Origin: Micromonospora cremea
GTDB taxonomy: Bacteria; Actinomycetota; Actinomycetes; Mycobacteriales; Micromonosporaceae
Direction: 5' to 3'
NCBI RefSeq assembly: GCF_900143515.1
Contig: NZ_FSQT01000001.1
Location: 1,550,001 to 1,614,000, forward strand
DNA: 64,000 nucleotides
The position numbers and the translations under genes were made by a program. Positions 6,822 through 15,948 of this stretch are shown here, in pieces. Each line of letters opens with the position of its first letter. The stretch's first letter is position 1. The notes below the pieces were generated by a model. That model ran no database searches. It was not told the DNA's origin and saw only the letters and a list, made by a program, of their open reading frames with translations.

Positions 6822-9599
6822 TCACACGGGCTCCGGATTGAGTTCGGCTCCCGTCTGCAGATAGATCAGCGCCGTCGGAGTGGAAACCTCCCAGGGTTCG
6901 TCGACGGCGACCTCCTCTCCCGGGCGGTCGAGGGCGTCGCCGATCAGGTCCTCGATCGGTGGGTACGGGTTCTTGCCGTCCCGCCAGGGGCGCGGGGTCA
7001 ACGCCGGGATCTGCGAGGTTTCCAGGTACTTCCCGACCGCGTGCTCGTAGCCGGCGCGGACCGGCACCGTCACCCGGGCCGCTCCGGCCTGCAGGAACGC
7101 CTCGTGGATGAGATCCGAGCTGGTCCGGGTCCGTAGCGTCGCCCACCGTTCCCGGCCGGCCCACTGGTACGGGTAGAACAGGTAGACCATGTTCTCCCAT
7201 TCGAAGAGATCCTCGGCGAACTGGATCTGGTCCGCCTCCGCGTTGATCTCGAGGCGGTTGATGCGGGGGGCGTCGTCGGCCGGGAAGGTCAGACTGCCGA
7301 ACTGGTCGAACTCGTGGCCGAAGAGCACGCTCTGGCAGGCCCGCTTCAGTTCCAGCTGTTCGACCCGCCGGTTGATTTCGGAGGGCTGCTCGGACCGGTA
7401 CACCGCGCGGGCCAGCCGGAGGCGTTGGTCGTTCTCGTAGGCCGCCAGCTGCGTCAGGTAGCTGGCGCGGATCGTCTCGTACGCGCGCAGCCGCCAGGCG
7501 TCGTAGGCGGCGTCGGTGCGTTCGCAGCGCACCCGCACCACGACCGTCAGGCCGCCGCGCTGGTCCGCGCTGATCCCGACGGGCAGCGGCCCGGGGAGCA
7601 CCTGGTCGAGGCGGACGACGAACTCGCCGACGGTGGCGTCGCTGTCGGTGACGCGGTTTTCCCCGATCGCGATCTGTACGGCCTGGGGTGGATTGCCCTC
7701 CCCGGCGGCGTACTCGCCTGCCACCAGGCCCCACGTGGTCGTCACGTACGCCTCGGTCGCCTGGTAGCCGGTCGGCACCATGACTTCACCGACGTACGAG
7801 TTGTAGCCCCATTCGGGCTGGGACTTGTCGGTGGAGGTCTTTGCGTAGTCGAACGGCCGGGCCGGCGGGTCGGCGAACGTGAGGGTGGCCGACACCTCTT
7901 CCTCGGGTGGCGGTTCGACGCCGACCACGTCCCAGCGCGCGGCCTTGTCGGCGTAGTTCTCCTCGTTGAGGTCGGCGACGTCGAGGAACCAGCCGGCCGG
8001 CTTGGCGACCGCGCCCTCGTCGGTAATCTGCTGCGCCAGGTGGACCAGCACGGCGGCCGGCTCGGGCACGATGAACTGGAGCAGCAGCCGTTCTCCGTAG
8101 TTGTAGACCTGCGCCTGGTCGACCTTGGTGAGCCAGTGGTAGATGCCGGTGATGTTCGCCGACCCACCGGCGTTGTCGAACCGGTGCTCGTTGGTCTCGG
8201 TCACCCGGGTCGTGCTGGTGATGCTGCGACGCTCGGAGACCTCGCTGCGCAGCAGCTCGGAAGCCCGCTCGGTGAGCGTCTTGGAGTACGAAACGGCCGA
8301 ACTCATGCTGCTGGCGGTGGTCGTGGACCGGTCGGCGTTGATGTCGACGCCGGCCTGGACGGGGCCGAAGCCCCCGGAGACGCTGACCCCCAGCGACATC
8401 GAGGTGCTCTGGGTGGCCGCAGTGGTGAGCGCGCGGTCGAGGCTGTTCTGCTCGGTGGTCTCCAACTCCTGCGTGGTCTCGGCGATCGACTGGGTCGACG
8501 TGGTGACCGACTCCCGGGTGCTGGTGTCAACCACGTGGGTCCGGCCGCGTACCTCGCTGGCCAGCACGTTCTCCAGATGCGAGATGTCGCCGAGGTCGTA
8601 GCGCAGATGCACGGTGCGGATGACCATGAGGTCGCCGCGGCCGGCGACCCGCGCCTGCGCGCTCAGCACGGGTACGCGTGGCGGGACGTATTCGACGTCG
8701 TCGTCGATGTCGATGGGTCCGCCCTCGACCATCCGCCCCGTCGGGTCGGCGCGCCGGTCCACGCGCCGGCGGGCAGCCTCGCGTTCGCTGTCGAAGAACT
8801 TGCGGAGGGTGCGCAGTTTGGCGGTGGCCGGCGCGCCGAGTTCGGCGGACGCACGGGACGTCGCCTCCACGGCCGGGCCGAGGTCGGCGAAGCCGGCCGC
8901 CTGAACGTCGGCGAGTGTCGGATCCGGGTTATCGGTGACGCGTGCCCGGGCGAGCAGCCGCCCCGCGTGGATGACCAGGTCGGCGAACTGCTGGGCATGT
9001 CCGACGTCGGCGTCGGCCTGTGCGGCCGGCTTCGGTGCGGGCGGAAGTTCCAGGTCGCGGCCGTTGATCAGCCGGCGGACCAGGCAGGCGTCCTCGGCGT
9101 CGCTCTGGGCGAGACGGATCAGCGTGATGCCGCGCAGCAGGCGCACGAGGACGGTTGACGCCGCACCGCGTGGCCGGCCCAGGAACCTCCCCAGAGCGGT
9201 CATGTCGACGCTCCAGCGGGTGAGGGTGGCCACCGCGCCGCCGAGTTGTTCCGCGATCATCTGCCGCTCGGCCGCCCACTCGCCGATGACGCGGCGCAGC
9301 TTGCCGACGGTGAGGCGCGAGTCGACAGCGGCGCGCCGCAGCAGCGCCAGGGCCAGCCGACCGAGGTCCTCGAGATGGTCGTCCTGCTCCTTTCGCCGGG
9401 GGGCGTACAGTGCCTGGGCCTGCTCAACGTCGCGGTTGGTTAGCGCGTTCCGGACCGGCGGTGACCAGTCGTCGCGGAAGTCGAGGACCGGTCCGATGAT
9501 CTTCGGTCCGGTGGAGCAGTTGCCGTCCTCGGTGTCCGCGGGGTCGCCCGCGCGGCACAGTTGCACGAAACGGAGTGTGGCCTCTGGTGTTGCCGGCAT
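6822..9599 (-). CDS. Large uncharacterised protein with Ser/Thr-rich central segment (operon gene 3)
   Basis: 925 aa. Residues 1-300 are mostly helical. Around residues 345-470 lies an unusual stretch that is very rich in Ser, Thr and Glu (STRESVTTSTQSIAETTQEL and following), holds a Gly/Val island (SLGVSVSGGFGPVQAGVDIN) and ends with FDNAGGSANITGIYHWL. After that come QVYNYGERLLLQFIVPEPAA and a beta-rich C-terminal half. From memory, similar large proteins with this NYGxRL...FIVPEP block occur in scattered bacteria without known function; that needs a search. No signal peptide or transmembrane helix is visible. It is the last gene of a minus-strand operon, 15 bases after the split middle gene. 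No enzyme motif was recognised. Confidence 0.75.
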   Translation of the reverse strand: MPATPEATLRFVQLCRAGDPADTEDGNCSTGPKIIGPVLDFRDDWSPPVRNALTNRDVEQAQALYAPRRKEQDDHLEDLGRLALALLRRAAVDSRLTVGKLRRVIGEWAAERQMIAEQLGGAVATLTRWSVDMTALGRFLGRPRGAASTVLVRLLRGITLIRLAQSDAEDACLVRRLINGRDLELPPAPKPAAQADADVGHAQQFADLVIHAGRLLARARVTDNPDPTLADVQAAGFADLGPAVEATSRASAELGAPATAKLRTLRKFFDSEREAARRRVDRRADPTGRMVEGGPIDIDDDVEYVPPRVPVLSAQARVAGRGDLMVIRTVHLRYDLGDISHLENVLASEVRGRTHVVDTSTRESVTTSTQSIAETTQELETTEQNSLDRALTTAATQSTSMSLGVSVSGGFGPVQAGVDINADRSTTTASSMSSAVSYSKTLTERASELLRSEVSERRSITSTTRVTETNEHRFDNAGGSANITGIYHWLTKVDQAQVYNYGERLLLQFIVPEPAAVLVHLAQQITDEGAVAKPAGWFLDVADLNEENYADKAARWDVVGVEPPPEEEVSATLTFADPPARPFDYAKTSTDKSQPEWGYNSYVGEVMVPTGYQATEAYVTTTWGLVAGEYAAGEGNPPQAVQIAIGENRVTDSDATVGEFVVRLDQVLPGPLPVGISADQRGGLTVVVRVRCERTDAAYDAWRLRAYETIRASYLTQLAAYENDQRLRLARAVYRSEQPSEINRRVEQLELKRACQSVLFGHEFDQFGSLTFPADDAPRINRLEINAEADQIQFAEDLFEWENMVYLFYPYQWAGRERWATLRTRTSSDLIHEAFLQAGAARVTVPVRAGYEHAVGKYLETSQIPALTPRPWRDGKNPYPPIEDLIGDALDRPGEEVAVDEPWEVSTPTALIYLQTGAELNPEPV

Positions 9600-9614
9600 C
9601 GCCGATCCTCCAGG

Positions 9615-11181
9615 TCAGAGTTGAGGCAGGTGCAGCGCGGTCGGCATGCCGTAGCCGTCGACCTGGCTGTTGAGCCGTTGCGTGAGCCGGTTCCAGGCCG
9701 CGGCCGCCTCCGGTGTCGAGGCCAGCGCCGCCTGCCATTCGTCGTCGTGGAGCGCCGCCATGAGTTCGGCCAGGGTCCGCTGGTCGAACGCGATGACCGG
9801 CTCGGTGACCCGGGCGATGTCGGTCAGGGGAAACGGCTCCATGGTCGCGCCGGAGGGGACGATGAAGTCCTGTGCGCGCGCCGCGTGGTCGTAGGCGGCT
9901 TCTTCCGCCACGGTCGGGACGACGCGGTTGCCCCAGCGGTCGAGCCTGCTGTTGCCGCCCATCATGCGCCCGGCGTAGAGGTCGGTCAGTGCGTGGTCCC
10001 GTGGGGAGAGCAGTTGCAGGTTGCCCGGCTCGCACGCCTCGGTCAGCATGGACAGCCGGCTGCTCCAGAAATCCTCGTCGAGCTTCTTTCGCAGCGTCCG
10101 GACCCAATGCTGCATCTCCCTGATGAACCGCTGGGGCCGCGCGTGTTCCCACTCGTAGACGCGGATGGCCACGTTCCGCGCCGACGGAAGCCGCATGGCG
10201 GTCTCGAACAGCTCGTCCCGGGACAGTCGGTAGTACGGATCGCGGCCGTAGCGGCTGCGCAGGTCCGCCGGATCTCCGCGCGGGCGGGTCGTGCTACGGC
10301 CGTGGTGGTCCCACAACCGCTGGAGCTCGGCGTTGTCGACGGTCAGGATCCGCTCGTCCTCCAACCGGGCCGCGAGTTCCCACCGTGCCTGCTCGGCTGT
10401 CCGGGTGCTGGGCGGCCCCGACTCGAACGAGAAGCGGTAGATCGGGGCGTCCCCGGTCGAGATCATGTGCGCGATCTGCACCTCGGACATCAACAGGTCG
10501 GGGTCGTAGTCCCAGGCGTGCACCTCGTCGAAGCTCTGGACGTGCAGCTCCCGGAACAGGTCCGGCCCCCGCGCGGTCAGCGGGACATCCCGGTCCCAGA
10601 CCCGCGACCGCCAGCACCGTGCCGATCGAGCGGTGGCCGCGGGCGGTGACCACGCCTCCGTACGCCGGGTAACGCAGGTCCGGGCCGACCGGAGCGTTCA
10701 TCGGCGTGACGTTCAGGTCGTCGGGCAGCTCGACGTGAAATCCCTCGTGGTATCGATAGGAGCCGTAGGACACGCCGCCGTCGAACGGCGTCGGCGCCGT
10801 CCTGAAGCTGGCGTAGGCGCGTCCCAGCGCGTCGACGTAGCGTGCGGGATCCGATGTGCGCAGCAGCGTCGCGGACGCCTCGCCGAGCAGCGCGTCGACG
10901 ACACCGTGCAGGAGCGAGCCGTGGCCTCCGCTGGCCAGGAACCCCTCCATCGTCATGGTCGGGACGTCCCGGCGGGCTGTCTCGAAGGCGTGCTGCAGGA
11001 AGCCGGACCGGAAGCAGACGCCGGACCGGTCGATGAGCTGCTCGGGGTCGCGCATGAAGGCGGGCGCCGCGATGTCCTGCCGCAGGAGCGACCGGGCCTG
11101 TGGGGTCATGCGCTGGAGCTGGCCCAGCAGCGCGAGCCGCTCCGGTATGGACACGCCGGCGCTGGCCGGCGGGCGCGTCAT
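9615..11181 (-). pseudogene. Uncharacterised protein, about 521 aa, split by one-base frameshift (operon gene 2)
   Basis: Two overlapping frames form one protein. The first half runs from the ATG at 11181 to about 10604 and reads ...HRSIGTVLAVAG. After that its frame becomes Arg/Pro/Gly-rich noise. The second half continues in another frame as VWDRDVPLTARGPDLFREL and ends at 9615. Removing one base from the CCC at 10601-10603 joins them without a gap; the second half has no start codon of its own before an internal GTG at 10523. The ATG overlaps the stop of the upstream 560-aa gene by four bases. No known domain was recognised. The split may be a real mutation or a sequence error; I see no slippery heptamer that would suggest programmed frameshifting. 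Confidence 0.7.
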
Positions 11182-12860
11182 CGTCGGCCTTCCTCGACGC
11201 GTTCGACCAGTGAACGGGCCAGCGCCGCGTCACCGGGCACCGTGGCCTCCGCCGCCTCCCGCAGGCGCCGCCCGGGGTCGTCGCCGAGGGTGGTGACCCG
11301 CCGGCCCGAGGCGAGCAACGAGCCGACCACACGTTCGGCGACCTCGGGAAGCAGCACACCGCCGATGGTGATAGCGGCCTCGAGGCCGCCCATCGGCTCG
11401 CCGTAGAGGTTCTTCCCGGTCAGCACGTACGACGCCACGCTGCCCAGGTCGCGCAGGTCGTACCCGACCTGGAGGGGTGGGAACGGGACGAACTCGCCGA
11501 GCGCGACGAGGATGTGAAGGATCTCCTCGATCGTCCCCGGCCGTGCCTCCAGATGGGCCTCGGTGTCGACCTCGCCGTCGGCGATCATCAGCGGCACGTC
11601 GTCGAAATGGGGGACGACCTTCTCGTGGTACTCGACGATACCGGCGATGTCGGACCCGCCGGCCGCGCCGAGGGGGAGGTCCACGACGACCCGCACGTTC
11701 TCGGTGCGGACCACGGTAAGCCGGAAGCACGGTGCGAAGGTCGCGGTCTCGTCCGGCGGTTCGGCCGACGCTTCGTCGTCCGGATCCAGAAAGTCGAGTC
11801 GATACGCGAAGCGGTCCTCTTCGCTCGCCGGATCGAGGCGGATGCGGATCGGTACCGGCGCGGTCTCCGGCAGCCCGCCGAGCCACTGGACGTAGGTGTC
11901 GAGCAGGCTCATCACCATGGCGAACACGGCGTCGTCGACGACCTTCGCCGTCTCGACCAGCCAGGTCGGCTGCCAGCTCCAGGGCGTACCCCGAGGCGGC
12001 CGGCGCAGGTCCGGCTTCATCAGCACCAGGTCCACGCCGTCCGGGCAGGTCTCCTGCACCGCCACGGGTTGCGGCTCGCCGAGGGCACGGCTCATGGCCA
12101 CCGCGTTCGCGACGATGTCCGGCTCCGCCAGCGGCACCGGACGCAGCGGCGCGCCGAGCGGCGGCAGCGTCATCGGATGACGATGCCGCTCGAACTCGAA
12201 ATGGAGCGCCTGATCGCAGGTGATGCTGCCGTCGCCCGGTCGGTAGGCCGCCCGGACGACGCTCAGGGCGGCGGCGCCCAGCAACGACCGCTGCTCGAAC
12301 GCGACGCCGGGTGCCGCAGCGACCCGCAGCGACATCGCACTCCAGTGGAAGATCGCCGACGGGTCCGTCGCCAGATCGGTGCCCGGCGGCGCATCGGTGA
12401 TGCCGAAGCCGCGCGCGGGCGCGAAGGCGTAGCCGAAGGAGAGCAGCTCGTACTCGACCGGGTCGCGGCCCGGCGCGAGCGTGACGGTCTCCGCCGCATC
12501 CCGGATCCTGTGCTTGACGGTCAGGTCGAAAGCGAGCGGGCGCGCGGTCGCGAAGTCCAGCACGGTCGCGGCGGAGGCGCCGAGCGGCCGGCCCAGCGAG
12601 GCGGCCGTCGCCACCTCGTAGTACCAGCCGGGCAGGTAGACGATCGAGAGGTTTTCGGGGTCGAGGTATCGCACGTGCAGCACGTTGCTCATGGCGTCGA
12701 TGCAGACGAACACCGGGCTGACCGGCGACCCGCGGCAGAGCTCCACCCAGCGCCCGCCGACGTGGTCCGGAGCGTCCACCGTCTGCCAGACATCCGCCAG
12801 CAGGCCACTCAGGTGCCGCACCGCGTCATCGGCGGCCGCGAGGTTGGCGGTGTCTCCCAT
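11178..12860 (-). CDS. Uncharacterised protein with pretoxin-TG-like segment (operon gene 1)
   Basis: 560 aa, first gene of the operon. Most of the protein is a mixed alpha/beta fold that I do not recognise. Near residues 475-515 the stretch VASYVLTGKNLYGEPMGGLE followed by AAITIGGVLLPE resembles the PT-TG pretoxin motif (TGxxxxTGExxxGxExAxxxxG) that precedes toxin domains in polymorphic toxins. Here, however, it lies close to the C-terminus with only about 50 residues after it, so there is no room for a classic C-terminal toxin. No signal peptide is present. The stop overlaps the next start by four bases. Upstream of the ATG at 12860 no Shine-Dalgarno is visible, so a leaderless message is possible. 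The resemblance is by eye and weak. Confidence 0.7.
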   Translation of the reverse strand: MGDTANLAAADDAVRHLSGLLADVWQTVDAPDHVGGRWVELCRGSPVSPVFVCIDAMSNVLHVRYLDPENLSIVYLPGWYYEVATAASLGRPLGASAATVLDFATARPLAFDLTVKHRIRDAAETVTLAPGRDPVEYELLSFGYAFAPARGFGITDAPPGTDLATDPSAIFHWSAMSLRVAAAPGVAFEQRSLLGAAALSVVRAAYRPGDGSITCDQALHFEFERHRHPMTLPPLGAPLRPVPLAEPDIVANAVAMSRALGEPQPVAVQETCPDGVDLVLMKPDLRRPPRGTPWSWQPTWLVETAKVVDDAVFAMVMSLLDTYVQWLGGLPETAPVPIRIRLDPASEEDRFAYRLDFLDPDDEASAEPPDETATFAPCFRLTVVRTENVRVVVDLPLGAAGGSDIAGIVEYHEKVVPHFDDVPLMIADGEVDTEAHLEARPGTIEEILHILVALGEFVPFPPLQVGYDLRDLGSVASYVLTGKNLYGEPMGGLEAAITIGGVLLPEVAERVVGSLLASGRRVTTLGDDPGRRLREAAEATVPGDAALARSLVERVEEGRR

Positions 12861-12982
12861 GCCGGGAGGCTAGCCGCGATACGCCGCCAGCACTGTCGCC
12901 CAGGTGCCAGTGCGGACCTGGTCCATCTCCCGCACGTGGGCCGGCGCGTCAGCTTCGGCTGCGATCCCGTCGACTCTCCAGC

Positions 12983-13357
12983 TCAGCGGGCCCTCTTCGT
13001 CGGCCGCTTGCGGGGCGGCGTCAACAGCTCGGCGATCGCCGCGATCGCGGACGGCACCAGGCGGTAGTACGCCCAGACGCCCCGCTTCTCGCGCTCGAGC
13101 AGGCCGGCCTCGGTGAGGATCCTGAGGTGATGACTCACGGTCGGCTGGGAGAGCCCAAGCGGCGCGGTGAGGTCACTCACGGACGCCTCGCCCTCCGGAG
13201 CGGACTGGATCAAACTGAGCAGCCGCAGCCGGGCCGGATCGGCGAATGCCTTCAGCACTCCCGCCAGCCGCTCGGCATCGACACGTTTGATCGGCTCGCC
13301 AGCAAGCGGCGAGATAACAGGCATAGCAGTAGTTTTCGCAGCTCCCACGCCTCCCAT
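12983..13357 (-). CDS. ArsR/SmtB-like winged-helix repressor
   Basis: 124 aa. The HTH is complete (EASVSDLTAPLGLSQPTVSH then HLRILTEAGLLEREKRG and a WAYYRL wing), the standard ArsR fold. The metal-binding ELCVCDL motif of metal sensors is absent (SVSDLTAPLG instead), so it probably does not use the classic alpha3 metal site. The Lys/Arg-rich tail (TPPRKRPTKRAR) is partly duplicated at 57.8 kb. The start could be 13357 (GGTGGA five bases upstream) or the Met at 13324. No metal transporter is adjacent, and the target genes are not evident. Confidence 0.85.
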   Translation of the reverse strand: MGGVGAAKTTAMPVISPLAGEPIKRVDAERLAGVLKAFADPARLRLLSLIQSAPEGEASVSDLTAPLGLSQPTVSHHLRILTEAGLLEREKRGVWAYYRLVPSAIAAIAELLTPPRKRPTKRAR

Positions 13358-13486
13358 CGTTCCACCAACTCCATCGATAGGCCGGTGGAACCGGGACAGT
13401 CCCCCGATGGCGATCGTGAGCCGGTCGCCAGGGACCTCGTGCGGCTGATGCGGACAGGGCCCCCGGGCTGATGACCGGTCGTGGTC

Positions 13487-13918
13487 CTACGGTGCGGTGC
13501 CGTTGTCGTATGCGGTCTGTTGGCGGCGGATCTCGGCGTGGTGGTCGGCGGACCAGGCGGCCAGGGCCAGGACGGTGGACAGCAGTGAGGTGCCGAGCTC
13601 GGTGAGGGCGTACTCGACGCGGGGCGGGACTTCCGGGTAGGAGGTCCGGTTGACGAGCCCGGTGCGCTGCAGGTGCTTCAGAGTCAGGGTGAGCATGCGC
13701 TGGGAGATGCCGGGGATCGCGTCGGCCAGGTGTGAGTAGCGGGTGGGACCGTCGGCGAGGGTGCCGATGATCAGCACGCTCCATTTGTCGCCGACGAGGT
13801 CCAGGACCTCCCGGATGAAATCGGCGTCCTCATCCTTCCAGTGCGCGCAGGGTCCCGGCGCGTTCCGGACGTTCGCCCGGACGTTGGTTCGTCTCCGTCG
13901 AAGATCGTCTGCGCTCAT
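13487..13918 (-). CDS. HxlR family transcriptional regulator
   Basis: About 143 aa. The N-terminal part carries a Cys (PGPCAHWKDE) often seen in redox-sensing HxlR proteins, followed by VLDLVGDKWSVLIIGTLADG, GISQRMLTLTLKHLQRTGLV and a PRVEYALTELG wing, all hallmarks of the family. I prefer the ATG at 13918 over the GTG at 13954 because the latter sits inside a palindrome that looks like the gene's own operator. It is a single gene; the target beyond itself is unknown. Confidence 0.88.
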   Translation of the reverse strand: MSADDLRRRRTNVRANVRNAPGPCAHWKDEDADFIREVLDLVGDKWSVLIIGTLADGPTRYSHLADAIPGISQRMLTLTLKHLQRTGLVNRTSYPEVPPRVEYALTELGTSLLSTVLALAAWSADHHAEIRRQQTAYDNGTAP

Positions 13919-13950
13919 CGCCGCCGTCCTGTCCGTCACCCGGTCGCTAC

Positions 13951-13964
13951 GCACATGAATGTGC
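13951..13964. promoter_or_regulatory. Palindrome upstream of HxlR gene
   Basis: GCACAT-GA-ATGTGC has six-base arms. It lies 33 bases before the preferred start of the HxlR gene, the right place for an autoregulatory site. Confidence 0.45.
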
Positions 13965-14577
13965 CTTTTGTGGCCTTCCGATTCTAATGCATCATGGCGC
14001 TACGAACAGGAAGTAAGAACTGAGAGGAGCGCGCTGAGGGTGCCGGTGACCCCGAAGTGTTTGTCGAGCCGGTGCGGGTTCGGAAAAGCAGGAGCGACCA
14101 CTGCAGGAATTGATCAAATCGCAACTGGTGAAGAGTCATTGGCCGACTGTGCCCGATGAATGGCCAAGCCAATTGGTGGGATCTTCCTCTCCTGTCGGAA
14201 TTTATACCTCCCGCGAATCCCGTTGGGCTTGTCCGGCCCAATTAGGCCAACTGGTCTGCCCGCCATCCACCTACCTGTTCCGGCCTGGCTGAGGTGGTCG
14301 GTGCTTATGGTGCTTGAACACGACCAAAGGTAACAAAATGGCGTGGTCGGCCAACAGGCCCAGGTCGGATATGGCGGTAGGACGGGCAGCCGTGCCTAGT
14401 TTGCCCGGACACGTCAAGGCGGGCACATAACAGACGAAACGCCTCGTTCCTGCCAACGAGGCGAACTCGGCGAAACGTTGCCCATGGCCGGTTACCGAAA
14501 CCTTTTAAATTGGCCCTACTATCGCCAATTCGCAGGGAGAATGTGGCGAAAGGAAGTCGGAACCGGGGGGATGCATC
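13965..14577. other. Gene-poor gap of about 610 bases with lower GC
   Basis: Short open frames here (all below 90 codons) show no family resemblance and no coding-like third-base bias. Base composition is less GC-rich than the neighbours, as expected for a long regulatory leader of the L,D-transpeptidase or decayed DNA. The only firm structure is the hairpin at 14440-14463. Confidence 0.5.
14440..14463. terminator. Perfect hairpin upstream of L,D-transpeptidase gene
   Basis: CGCCTCGTT-CCTGCC-AACGAGGCG has nine-base arms and a six-base loop and lies 115 bases before the transpeptidase start. It may be a terminator of something decayed, or an mRNA leader structure. Confidence 0.5.
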
Positions 14578-15843
14578 ATGGAGTTGAGGCAGCGATTGAC
14601 GCTGTTTGCGGTAACCGTCGCAGCCACACCGTTGGTCCTCGGCGGGTGCACAACCGAGCGCAAGTCCGGTGCCGGGGCGCAGGGGAGGGCAGCGCCGCCG
14701 GAGCTGACCATCACACCTTCCGAGCGCGCTCAGGATGTGCCGCTCAGCGCCGAGGTGGGGACGGCCGTGAAGGGTGGGCGGATCAGCGCTGTACGGATCA
14801 TCGACGATAAAGGAGTGCAGGTCGCGGGGGAGCCTCGCGAGGACGGTTCAGCCTGGGTGCCGAGCAGGCCCCTGCAGCCCCGGCGTACCTACACCGCCGA
14901 GGTCACCGCGACGGGCGACTCCGGGAAGACCACCACCCGGAAGACGACCTTCACGACAATGCCGAAACCCACCAAACCGGCGATCACCAGCACGCTCTAT
15001 TTCACTGACAACCAGACCTACGGCACGGCGATGCCGGTAACCCTCGCATTCGATCCGCCCATCTCGAAAGAGGCCAGAGCGGACGTGCAACGCCGGCTGT
15101 TCGTGAAGACGAATCCCCCACAGCCGGGGACCTGGTCCTGGTTGGACGATGGGAGTCAGGCCTATTACAGGGCTCCCGACTTCTGGCGACCAGGCACCAC
15201 GATCAGCGTCCGGGCCGGCCTTGGAGGCCTGCCCATCGGTAAGGACTGGGTCGGTGACGCCGACCAGAGCGCGACCTCCAAAATCGGCCGGCAGGTGTCC
15301 CTGGAAATCGACAATGCCACCAAACAGATGTCCGTCATGCGGGACGGCAAGCTGATCCGCAGGATTCCCGTCAGCCTCGGCAAGCCAAGTACGCCGACCT
15401 CCAGCGGCAAGATGGTGATCATGGAGAAGCACCAGTACGCGACGTTCGACACCCGCGGTGAACCGAATGGTGGCTACGTGGTCGACGTCGAGGACGCCCA
15501 GCGGCTGACCAATGGCGGCGAGTTCATCCACGGGGCGCCCTGGTCCGAGGGGGACCAGGGGAAAACGAACGTCTCGCACGGCTGCACCAACGTCTCCGCT
15601 GCCGCCGCCGACTGGCTCATGAACGTCACCCAGGTCGGGGACCTAGTCACCTTCAAGGGCACCGAGGTGCAGTTGCAGCCGGGCAACGGCTGGACCGCCT
15701 GGAACGTCAGCTGGGACGAATTCGTCAAGGGCAGCGCTCTGCCCGTACCGGCCGGGCTCCGCCCAGCCCCGGCCCTCGCACCGCACCCGGGCGCCGTGGC
15801 CGGCGGATCGCCGGCCCCGGCCCCGTCCGTCACCGGCGACTGA
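14578..15843 (+). CDS. L,D-transpeptidase, lipoprotein (LdtMt2-like)
   Basis: 421 aa cell-wall enzyme that forms 3-3 cross-links between mDap residues of peptidoglycan. The signal peptide ends in the lipobox LGGC with the lipidated Cys near residue 24, so it is anchored outside the membrane. Two Ig-like domains follow (about residues 40-130 and 135-245), then the YkuD catalytic domain from about 250 to 370 with FIHGAPWSEGD and the active-site SHGCTN (Cys near residue 335). A Pro/Ala-rich tail ends the protein. GGGGGG seven bases before the ATG sets the start. Architecture and length match mycobacterial LdtMt2-type enzymes. It is transcribed alone and closed by a strong terminator. Confidence 0.93.
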   Translation: MELRQRLTLFAVTVAATPLVLGGCTTERKSGAGAQGRAAPPELTITPSERAQDVPLSAEVGTAVKGGRISAVRIIDDKGVQVAGEPREDGSAWVPSRPLQPRRTYTAEVTATGDSGKTTTRKTTFTTMPKPTKPAITSTLYFTDNQTYGTAMPVTLAFDPPISKEARADVQRRLFVKTNPPQPGTWSWLDDGSQAYYRAPDFWRPGTTISVRAGLGGLPIGKDWVGDADQSATSKIGRQVSLEIDNATKQMSVMRDGKLIRRIPVSLGKPSTPTSSGKMVIMEKHQYATFDTRGEPNGGYVVDVEDAQRLTNGGEFIHGAPWSEGDQGKTNVSHGCTNVSAAAADWLMNVTQVGDLVTFKGTEVQLQPGNGWTAWNVSWDEFVKGSALPVPAGLRPAPALAPHPGAVAGGSPAPAPSVTGD

Positions 15844-15856
15844 CCCGGGCCTGTCC

Positions 15857-15899
15857 GACACGGGGGCCGGATCGTCGGAGACGACCCGGCCCCCGTGTC
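15857..15899. terminator. Strong hairpin terminator after L,D-transpeptidase
   Basis: Perfect 14-base arms (GACACGGGGGCCGG and its complement) enclose a loop that itself holds GTCG-gaga-CGAC. It serves the plus-strand gene and could also stop minus-strand transcripts arriving from the other side. Confidence 0.85.
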
Positions 15900-15948
15900 T
15901 CTCGTCATGCGAGGACGCTTACTTCATCAGAGCCGTGACGAGGTTGTG

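Noticed and set aside
7314..9158. 614-codon plus-strand frame opposite the 925-aa gene
   Set aside because: Val/Gly/Arg-rich shadow; the minus-strand frame has sensible composition and operon spacing.
10590..10615. Programmed ribosomal frameshift in the split operon gene
   Set aside because: No slippery heptamer and no obvious downstream pseudoknot; a simple indel explains it better.
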